From: Deltaproteobacteria bacterium
GTDB taxonomy: Bacteria > Desulfobacterota > Syntrophia > Syntrophales > Smithellaceae
Assembly (NCBI GenBank): GCA_009668925.1
Contig: SBEK01000129.1
Coordinates: 1-12,158, forward strand
Length of the DNA stretch: 12,158 nucleotides
Direction: 5' to 3'
Shown in pieces: positions 6,843 to 12,158 of the stretch. Within the stretch, counting starts at the first letter, position 1, and the number at the start of each line of letters is the position of its first letter. Below the pieces are notes generated by a model. That model was not told the DNA's origin. It worked only from the letters and a program-made list of their open reading frames with translations, and did no database searches. The translations under genes and the position numbers were made by a program.

Positions 6843-7316
6843 ATGACCGACACAAACAGACGCATGACGAATCCTGATCAGCCGCCTGCGGAGGCCGAGG
6901 TTGAGGCATGGATCGGCAAACATGCTTGCAAGTACTGGAAGCGGATCGTGCAGTTGATCGAAGAGCGCTATCCTGATATCTTTGTTCCGGAATGGCTCTT
7001 CGGCGGAGGGAAGCACGGCTGGTCACTCAGGTACAAAAAGAGCAAGTCCTTCTGCACGTTGATTCCCGAAAAGAACCGCCTGGCGATTTTAATCGTTTTC
7101 GGCGCCGATCAGCGGGCAAAGGTGGAAGCGATAAGAAAAGAACTGTCGCCGGCCACCCGCAGGGAATATGATCAGGCAACAACCTATCACGACGGGAAAT
7201 GGTTGCTGATCACCGTCGACTCGGAAAGGGTGATCAAAGACATCCGGCAGCTTCTCGCCATCAAGAGAAAACCAGCAAGTGCAAAATGTGTGGATACTTT
7301 ACGGCGTCTAACTTGA
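6843..7316 (+). CDS. DUF3788-family protein
   Basis: A 157-residue soluble protein that looks like the DUF3788 family. The core reads WSLRYKKSKSFCTLIPEKNRLAILIVFG (55-82), then YHDGKWLLITVDS (113-125), DIRQLLAIKRKP near the C-terminus. Such proteins have no established function. They are small stand-alone proteins often found in accessory regions. GAGGGTG precedes the ATG by 2-3 bases, a modest ribosome site. It is 58 bases after the HNH gene on the same strand; codon use looks closer to the host than that of the HNH gene. The last dozen residues (ASAKCVDTLRRLT) run past the family's usual end and abut the palindrome at 7326. No signal peptide or membrane segment. Confidence 0.72.
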   Translation: MTDTNRRMTNPDQPPAEAEVEAWIGKHACKYWKRIVQLIEERYPDIFVPEWLFGGGKHGWSLRYKKSKSFCTLIPEKNRLAILIVFGADQRAKVEAIRKELSPATRREYDQATTYHDGKWLLITVDSERVIKDIRQLLAIKRKPASAKCVDTLRRLT

Positions 7317-7325
7317 GAAGAGCGT

Positions 7326-7349
7326 AGGGAACGGTCGCGACCGTTCCCT
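7326..7349. repeat. Perfect 24-bp palindrome with a TCGCGA centre
   Basis: The 24 bases are exactly self-complementary (AGGGAACGGTCG and its inverse), starting 10 bases after the DUF3788 stop. A transcript could fold into a strong hairpin, but no T-run follows on either strand. It resembles REP-like palindromes scattered between genes of environmental bacteria. It could end or protect the DUF3788 message, or mark an old insertion edge. Confidence 0.7.
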
Positions 7350-7440
7350 GCAAATACAACTTCCTGCCTCGGATGTGCTGGGTTTGCAGAGACTAAAAAT
7401 GTTATTGAAGGCCGCCGTGGTAACCCGATACCCGGACCAC

Positions 7441-7477
7441 CTGATGACCTGATGACCTGATGCCCTGATGCCCTGAA
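7441..7477. repeat. Tandem 8-bp repeats (CTGATGAC / CTGATGCC)
   Basis: Two copies of CTGATGAC are followed by two of CTGATGCC and a partial fifth (CTGAA). The patch continues as a cluster of short direct repeats: AGGTCAC at 7478, 7488 and 7516, and GACCGGAGGT at 7510-7519 and 7538-7547. The whole gap 7317-7581 (265 bases) has no credible gene and consists of the palindrome plus these repeats, as expected of a slippage-prone or decayed junction. Confidence 0.7.
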
Positions 7478-7605
7478 GGTCACGCGAGGTCACACGCGGT
7501 GGTACGAGGGACCGGAGGTCACAAGCCGTTTTTAGCTGACCGGAGGTTTTGCGAAGCCACCCGAAATAGTGGTAGAGTCCCATGTCACGAAGAGAGCAAA
7601 TGACA

Positions 7606-8334
7606 ATGCCAAAAAAAGAAATTCACACTGCCTTTATCTTAGGCGCGGGACTGGGCACGAGACTCAGGCCGCTCACCGAAGACACGCCCAAACCGCTTTT
7701 GCCCGTGGGCGGCAGACCGATCATCACCTATGCCATGGAGCATTTGCGTAATGCGGGCGTGAAAAGATTCATCATCAACACGCATCACTGCGCGGAGAAA
7801 TACCGGGAGGTCTTTCCCGACAGCTGCTGGCGGGGCATTCCCATCACCTTTCGCCACGAGCCGGTGCTTCTCGATACGGCGGGGGGCATTAAGAACATTG
7901 AGGATCTGCTTCGCGACGACGAACGCCTGATCGTATACAACGGCGATATCATAACAAATCTTCCGCTTAAACCGCTCATGGAGCGGCATTTTGAGCTTCA
8001 GACGCAAGCCACCCTGGCGTTGCGCAGCCACGGGCCGCTGACCAACGTCAACATTGACGTAAACGGGTTTATCTGCGATATGAGAGACGCTTTGCATAAC
8101 CCCGGCGTCCAAAGTTGTCTGTTTGCCGGCATTTATATTATCGAAACGACGGTTTTACGCGAACTCACGGCCGGGAAAATAGAATCGATTGTCCTGCCGC
8201 TTATCTTGAGCATCGGGAAGAACCCCCGCTCCATAGGCGGCATTGTGCTGGACGACGGTTTCTGGTACGATGTGGGAACGATCGAAGCATACAACACGCT
8301 TGCGCAGCAAGGATTGCAAAGCGGCTTGGCATAA
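7606..8334 (+). CDS. murU: MurU-like sugar-1-phosphate nucleotidyltransferase
   Basis: A 242-residue cytoplasmic enzyme that joins a nucleoside triphosphate to a sugar-1-phosphate. The N-terminal NTP site is LGAGLGTRLRPLTEDTPKPLLPVGGRP (12-38), with the lysine of PKP at 29. EPVLLDTAGGIK (85-96) follows, then the metal-binding NGD (112-114) and the C-terminal WYDVGT. Alone this would fit any small NTP transferase (glucose-1-phosphate thymidylyl-, mannose-1-phosphate guanylyl- or MurNAc-1-phosphate uridylyltransferase). The AmgK-like kinase 28 bases downstream and AmpG upstream favour MurU, making UDP-MurNAc from recycled MurNAc-1-phosphate. Starts at 7582, 7600 and 7606 are in frame; AGAGAG at 7591-7596 has best spacing (9 bases) for 7606. 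No LbH acyltransferase tail. Fold sure, substrate inferred from neighbours. Confidence 0.85.
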   Translation: MPKKEIHTAFILGAGLGTRLRPLTEDTPKPLLPVGGRPIITYAMEHLRNAGVKRFIINTHHCAEKYREVFPDSCWRGIPITFRHEPVLLDTAGGIKNIEDLLRDDERLIVYNGDIITNLPLKPLMERHFELQTQATLALRSHGPLTNVNIDVNGFICDMRDALHNPGVQSCLFAGIYIIETTVLRELTAGKIESIVLPLILSIGKNPRSIGGIVLDDGFWYDVGTIEAYNTLAQQGLQSGLA

Positions 8335-8362
8335 AATACAGCAGAAAGAATTCACAGACCCG

Positions 8363-9355
8363 ATGGACAGCGACACACAAAGATTTTTGACTGATCACCT
8401 TGGCCTCGTGGATTTCCGCCTAAGGCCCATCGAAAAAGGAGGATCGGACCGCGTCTTTTCCCGCGTACTGCTCGCCGACGGCCGAACCTTTGTCTTCATG
8501 CATTACGGAACCGAGGTGGAAGAAAACGGTTATTGGGTGGAGATCAACCGTTTCCTCAATGAACTGAATATTCCCGTTCCCCTCATCATCGCCTTCGATC
8601 AGCGGCAGCGTTTTCTGCTGCTGGAGGATCTGGGCGAGATTGACTTATACATGCTGCGCACGCTTCCCTGGTATAAGAGGCGTCCGTTTTATCTGAAGGC
8701 GCTTTCCGAAATACACCGTCTGCACCGCGTTGGCCTTACCGATGTCCCGGCTGATTTGAAAATGGCCCAAGGGTATGACCGGTCGCTTTATGCCTGGGAG
8801 CATGATTATTTCCGCAGGAATTTTGTTGAAGCGGTTTGCGGGCTCACTTTGTCCGACGCCGAGCTTCGCGATTGGCAGGGAGAGTCCGCGGCGCTGATCG
8901 ACCGGCTCACGCGCATTTCGCCCTGTCTCATTCACCGGGACTTTCAGTCCCAGAATATCCTGATCAAAAATGACCGGCCCGTCTTCATCGATTTTCAGGG
9001 AATGCGGACGGGCAATCTGTTTTACGACCTGGGATCGCTCATCTGCGACCCTTACGTAACCTTCACACCGGATGAAAGAAGCGAACTCATTGCCTTTTAT
9101 TACCGGATCATGGAGCCGGATTACAGCCTGGATCAGTTTACCGATTTTTTCTGGGAGGGCGCAGCCCAAAGGCTGATGCAAGCCCTGGGCGCCTATGGAT
9201 TTCTGGGACTTAAAAAAAATAAGCCGGATTTCCTCAAGCACACGGCGACCGGAATCAAGAATCTGGCAGCCGCCACATCCTACATCGGAGACTTGCCGGT
9301 ATTAAATGAGATCGCCCGCAATTGCCTGAATAAAATTTCATCAAAACCCGCCTGA
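8363..9355 (+). CDS. amgK: AmgK-like anomeric sugar kinase (APH-fold phosphotransferase)
   Basis: A 330-residue cytoplasmic kinase of the aminoglycoside-phosphotransferase fold. The ATP loop is [12 protein letters not shown] (24-35) and the hinge is [12 protein letters not shown] (85-96). The catalytic motif HRDFQSQN has D193 as base and N198 as metal ligand. D210 in [10 protein letters not shown], followed by YDLGSL, is the second metal ligand. The C-terminal helix [13 protein letters not shown] is typical of the AmgK-type group. AmgK phosphorylates MurNAc and GlcNAc at the anomeric position, feeding MurU; here the two genes are 28 bases apart. Antibiotic kinases share the fold, but neither the motifs nor the neighbours suggest resistance. 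ATG 8363 was chosen because the longer frame overlaps the MurU gene by 90 bases; no strong ribosome site is visible. Fold sure, substrate inferred. Confidence 0.85.
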   Translation: MDSDTQRFLTDHLGLVDFRLRPIEKGGSDRVFSRVLLADGRTFVFMHYGTEVEENGYWVEINRFLNELNIPVPLIIAFDQRQRFLLLEDLGEIDLYMLRTLPWYKRRPFYLKALSEIHRLHRVGLTDVPADLKMAQGYDRSLYAWEHDYFRRNFVEAVCGLTLSDAELRDWQGESAALIDRLTRISPCLIHRDFQSQNILIKNDRPVFIDFQGMRTGNLFYDLGSLICDPYVTFTPDERSELIAFYYRIMEPDYSLDQFTDFFWEGAAQRLMQALGAYGFLGLKKNKPDFLKHTATGIKNLAAATSYIGDLPVLNEIARNCLNKISSKPA

Positions 9356-9401
9356 TCCGGCGCCGGCTGCGATTTTCATCCGCTTTTTTATCCTCCCTTC
9401 T

Positions 9402-9456
9402 CTTTGCGCCTTTCTTCGCCGTCTTCGCGCCTGCGGTCCCTCGCCTTGGCGCAAAG
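9402..9456. repeat. Long-spaced inverted repeat in the leuS upstream region
   Basis: CTTTGCGCC (9402-9410) is exactly complementary to GGCGCAAAG (9448-9456) across 37 bases of CTTCGC-rich sequence. The 179-base gap between the kinase and leuS has no gene. This pyrimidine-rich GCG/CTT pattern is seen between genes in many environmental genomes, so it may be a degenerate dispersed element rather than a leuS control site. Confidence 0.4.
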
Positions 9457-9534
9457 GAACAAACCCATTGCGCTGACCTATTCAATATGTTAAGCAAATC
9501 GCCGATTAATATCATTTGGGAGCACACGATACTT

Positions 9535-12114
9535 ATGAAGTACGAACCGATTACCATCGAGGAAAAATGGCAGAAGAAGTGGGAAGAAGAGGAAGCCTTT
9601 AAAGTTACACAAGACCCGACCAAAAAGAAATATTACCTCCTGGAGATGTTTCCCTACCCGTCGGGCAAAATTCATATCGGTCATGTCCGCAATTACACCA
9701 TCGGCGATGTGGTCGCCCGCTATAAGCACATGAAGGGGTTCAATGTCCTGCATCCGATCGGCTGGGATTCTTTCGGGATGCCCGCCGAAAACGCCGCCAT
9801 CGAACATAAAATCCATCCGGCCAAGTGGACCAATGAAAATATCGCCCACATGAAGAAACAGCTCAAGCGCATGGGCTTCAGCTACGACTGGGACCGGGAG
9901 GTCTCCACCTGCGAGCCCAAATATTACCGCTGGGAACAGCTCTTTTTCATCTGGATGTATGATAAAGGTCTGGCCTATAAGAAGCGCTCCAGCGTCAATT
10001 TCTGCAAAAAGTGCGACACGGTGCTGGCCAATGAACAGGTCGAAGGCGGCCAGTGCTGGCGGTGCGGCACCGAAGTGACGGAAAAAGTTCTCGATCAATG
10101 GTTCTTTAAAATCACCGCTTATATTGAAGAGCTCCTGGAATACTGTGACAAACTCCCGGGCTGGCCGGAGCGCGTCTTGACGATGCAGAAGAACTGGATC
10201 GGCAAAAGCTACGGCTGCCTCGTCGATTTCCCGATGGCTTCCGGCTCGGGAGCCATCAAGGTCTTCACCACAAGACAGGATACGCTTTTCGGAGCGACCT
10301 TCATGCTCGTGGCCGCCGAGCATCCGCTGGTCATGGAACTCACCAAAGGCAAACCCTGCGAAAAAGAAGTGCAGGCGTTCGTGGAAAAAGTCAAAAAACA
10401 GGACAAGCTCATGCGGACTTCCGAATATTACGAAAAGGAAGGCCTCTTCCTCGATTCCTACTGCCTCAATCCGCTCACGGGCTATAAAATGCCCATCTAC
10501 GCCGCCAATTTCGTGCTCGCCGACTACGGCACCGGCTGCGTCATGGCCGTTCCCACGCATGACCAGCGCGATTTCGAATTTGCCAAAAAATTTAATCTGG
10601 AACTGATTGTCGTCATTTCTCCGAAAGACCGGACGCTCGATGCGGCAACGATGACCGAAGCGTATGTGGACGAAGGCATTCTGGTCAACTCCGGCCCCTT
10701 CAACGGCATGGAAAACACCAAGGTCATGGAAGCCATCGCCGACTTCCTCGAAGCCGAGGGCAAGGGCAAACGGACCATACAATACCGTCTGCGTGACTGG
10801 GGCATCTCGCGTCAGCGTTACTGGGGCGCGCCGATTCCCATGATCACCTGTGAAAAATGCGGCATCGTTCCGGTCCCGGAAGAAGACCTGCCCGTTGTGT
10901 TACCCGAAAATGTCGTTTTTGCTCCGGAGGGCGGCTCGCCGCTGGCGGCCCTTCCGGAATTCGTCAAAACGACGTGTCCGAAATGCGGAGGCAAGGCTTT
11001 GCGCGAAACGGACACCATGGATACGTTCGTGGAATCCTCCTGGTATTTCGACCGCTATTGCAGCCCGCACAGCGACGTCAAACCGGGTCTGGACCGCAAG
11101 GCACTGGACTACTGGATGCCCGTCGACCAATATATCGGCGGCATTGAACATGCGATTCTGCACCTGCTCTATTCCCGGTTTTACACAAAGGTGCTGCGTG
11201 ATTTCGGCGTCATCGGCGTGGATGAACCTTTTACCAATCTGCTGACGCAGGGAATGGTCTGCAAAGAAACGACCAAGTGTCCGGAGCACGGCTACCTGTT
11301 TCCGGAACAGGCCGCGGACGGCAAATGCCATCTTTGCGGACAGGGTGTGATCATCGGCAAAACCGAAAAAATGTCCAAGTCCCTCAAGAATGTCATCGAT
11401 CCCGATTTCCTCGTCAAGACCTACGGTGCGGACACCGCGCGGATCTTCTGCCTCTTTGCGGCGCCGCCGGAGAAAGACCTCGAATGGAGCGAACAGGGCG
11501 TGGACGGCTCGTTTCGGTTCCTCGGCCGCCTGTGGCGGATTTTCGACGATTACCTCGATGACATCAAAGCGATCCCGTCCGCATCCGGCAATATCGCCCT
11601 CACGGGGGATCTCAAGGCCCTCCGGCGCAAGACGCACCAGACCATCCGCAAAGTCACACAGGACATTGAAGACCGCTTCCACTTCAACACGGCCATCAGT
11701 GCGGTGATGGAACTTGTTAACCAGCTCTATGCCGTCAAGCGTCCCGCAAAAGACGACCAGCTGACGCTTTCAGTGGTCCGCGAAGCCCTGGAAACGGCGG
11801 TATTGCTCCTCGCTCCCATCGTACCGCATATCACGGAAGAACTGTGGCAGATGCTGGGGCACGGCGCCTCCGTGGCCTCCGCGGCCTGGCCGGACTTCGA
11901 TCCTAAGATCGCCAGCGAAGAAGAAATGACGATTGTCATTCAAATCAACGGCAAACTGCGGAGCCGGATGACGGTGCCCGTGGATGAGAACCCGGAGAAA
12001 ATCAAGGCGGACGCTCAGGCGGATGAAAAAATCATCGCGATGCTTAAAGGCGCCAAAATCCTGAAAGTTATTTACGTTCCCAAAAAACTGGTGAATATCG
12101 TCGTTGCTCAATGA
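9535..12114 (+). CDS. leuS: Leucyl-tRNA synthetase
   Basis: Class I synthetase that charges tRNA-Leu, 859 residues, normal bacterial size. HIGH is at 47-50 ([19 protein letters not shown]) and KMSKS at 612-616. The zinc-type Cys sets are C157/C160/C174/C177 and C439/C442/C481/C484, with a further set before KMSKS (CPEHG, CHLCG). The CP1 editing domain holds TTRQDT (245-250; the more usual text is TTRPDT) and HDQRDFEFA with D343 and D346, so post-transfer editing should be intact. The C-terminal segment ([15 protein letters not shown], then [25 protein letters not shown]) is complete. ATG 9535 gives the standard start [16 protein letters not shown]; an in-frame ATG at 9487 would add 16 residues and is less likely. 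GGGAG lies about 12 bases upstream. Essential housekeeping gene, very sure. Confidence 0.98.
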   Translation: MKYEPITIEEKWQKKWEEEEAFKVTQDPTKKKYYLLEMFPYPSGKIHIGHVRNYTIGDVVARYKHMKGFNVLHPIGWDSFGMPAENAAIEHKIHPAKWTNENIAHMKKQLKRMGFSYDWDREVSTCEPKYYRWEQLFFIWMYDKGLAYKKRSSVNFCKKCDTVLANEQVEGGQCWRCGTEVTEKVLDQWFFKITAYIEELLEYCDKLPGWPERVLTMQKNWIGKSYGCLVDFPMASGSGAIKVFTTRQDTLFGATFMLVAAEHPLVMELTKGKPCEKEVQAFVEKVKKQDKLMRTSEYYEKEGLFLDSYCLNPLTGYKMPIYAANFVLADYGTGCVMAVPTHDQRDFEFAKKFNLELIVVISPKDRTLDAATMTEAYVDEGILVNSGPFNGMENTKVMEAIADFLEAEGKGKRTIQYRLRDWGISRQRYWGAPIPMITCEKCGIVPVPEEDLPVVLPENVVFAPEGGSPLAALPEFVKTTCPKCGGKALRETDTMDTFVESSWYFDRYCSPHSDVKPGLDRKALDYWMPVDQYIGGIEHAILHLLYSRFYTKVLRDFGVIGVDEPFTNLLTQGMVCKETTKCPEHGYLFPEQAADGKCHLCGQGVIIGKTEKMSKSLKNVIDPDFLVKTYGADTARIFCLFAAPPEKDLEWSEQGVDGSFRFLGRLWRIFDDYLDDIKAIPSASGNIALTGDLKALRRKTHQTIRKVTQDIEDRFHFNTAISAVMELVNQLYAVKRPAKDDQLTLSVVREALETAVLLLAPIVPHITEELWQMLGHGASVASAAWPDFDPKIASEEEMTIVIQINGKLRSRMTVPVDENPEKIKADAQADEKIIAMLKGAKILKVIYVPKKLVNIVVAQ

Positions 12115-12128
12115 GTCTGCGGAAATTT

Positions 12129-12158
12129 GTGAAAATGCAAAATCTATTTTTTAAAATT
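12129..12158 (+). CDS. Possible first codons of the gene after leuS, cut by the window end
   Basis: A GTG at 12129 with GGAA a few bases upstream, or the ATG at 12135, opens a frame (VKMQNLFFKI) that runs to the window edge. A Lys-Met-hydrophobic beginning would fit a lipoprotein or exported protein such as LptE, which often follows leuS in Proteobacteria. Only ten codons are seen, so both the gene and the guess are tentative. Confidence 0.3.
   Translation, partial: MKMQNLFFKI

Noticed and set aside
7441..7530. CRISPR array
   Set aside because: The repeats are only 7-10 bases, tandem or irregularly spaced, with no spacer-repeat pattern and no cas genes.
8363..9355. Aminoglycoside resistance kinase
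   Set aside because: The fold is shared, but the MurU-like neighbour and the AmgK-type C-terminal helix fit a sugar kinase better.
9370..9392. T-run after the amgK-like gene as a Rho-independent terminator
   Set aside because: The run CGCTTTTTTA is present, but the bases before it form no stem longer than about 3 pairs.
9356..9534. T-box or leucine leader ahead of leuS
   Set aside because: No T-box sequence, leader peptide rich in Leu codons or terminator/antiterminator pair could be seen; only the long-spaced inverted repeat is present.
9490..10782. 430-residue minus-strand open frame within leuS
   Set aside because: Antisense shadow of a conserved synthetase with intact motifs; long antisense frames are common in GC-rich genes.

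Overview
The window looks like chromosomal DNA of a Gram-negative, moderately GC-rich bacterium. The best guess is a deltaproteobacterium of the Syntrophales/Desulfobacterota type. This is inference from three things: the style of the MinD-like/J-HTH gene pair, the SpoIID-AmpG-MurU-AmgK gene set (also typical of Bacteroidetes-like genomes), and short dispersed repeats between genes. No rRNA, tRNA or CRISPR was found.

Layout: (1) 1-396, the 3' part of a hotdog-fold acyl-CoA thioesterase gene on +, followed by a hairpin at 401-421 shared with the convergent gene. (2) On the minus strand, reading right to left: a MinD/ParA-type ATPase (1991-2932), then a protein with a degenerate J domain fused to a RodZ-type helix-turn-helix (1264-1941), then a separate metallo-beta-lactamase-fold hydrolase (451-1116). 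(3) A short divergent promoter region (about 2930-3130). (4) On +, a SpoIID/LytB-domain protein (3131-4459) and an AmpG-type muropeptide permease (4518-5921). (5) An AT-richer interlude with an SRA-like/HNH nuclease (6095-6784) and a DUF3788 protein (6843-7316). A dispersed repeat lies on its left and a palindrome plus tandem-repeat patch on its right. (6) A MurU-like nucleotidyltransferase (7606-8334) and an AmgK-like sugar kinase (8363-9355). (7) leuS (9535-12114) and possibly the first codons of the next gene.

How the genes fit together: SpoIID/LytB proteins act on peptidoglycan glycan strands. AmpG imports muropeptides. AmgK phosphorylates the anomeric position of MurNAc, and MurU converts MurNAc-1-phosphate to UDP-MurNAc. 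Side by side they read as a cell-wall recycling locus that bypasses de novo UDP-MurNAc synthesis. That locus appears to have been interrupted by a nuclease/DUF3788 cargo segment.

The most unusual structure is a pair of related dispersed repeats in opposite orientation around the permease gene. One copy lies inside the open frame of the permease and would encode a 46-residue hydrophilic N-terminal extension, or alternatively supply its start codon.
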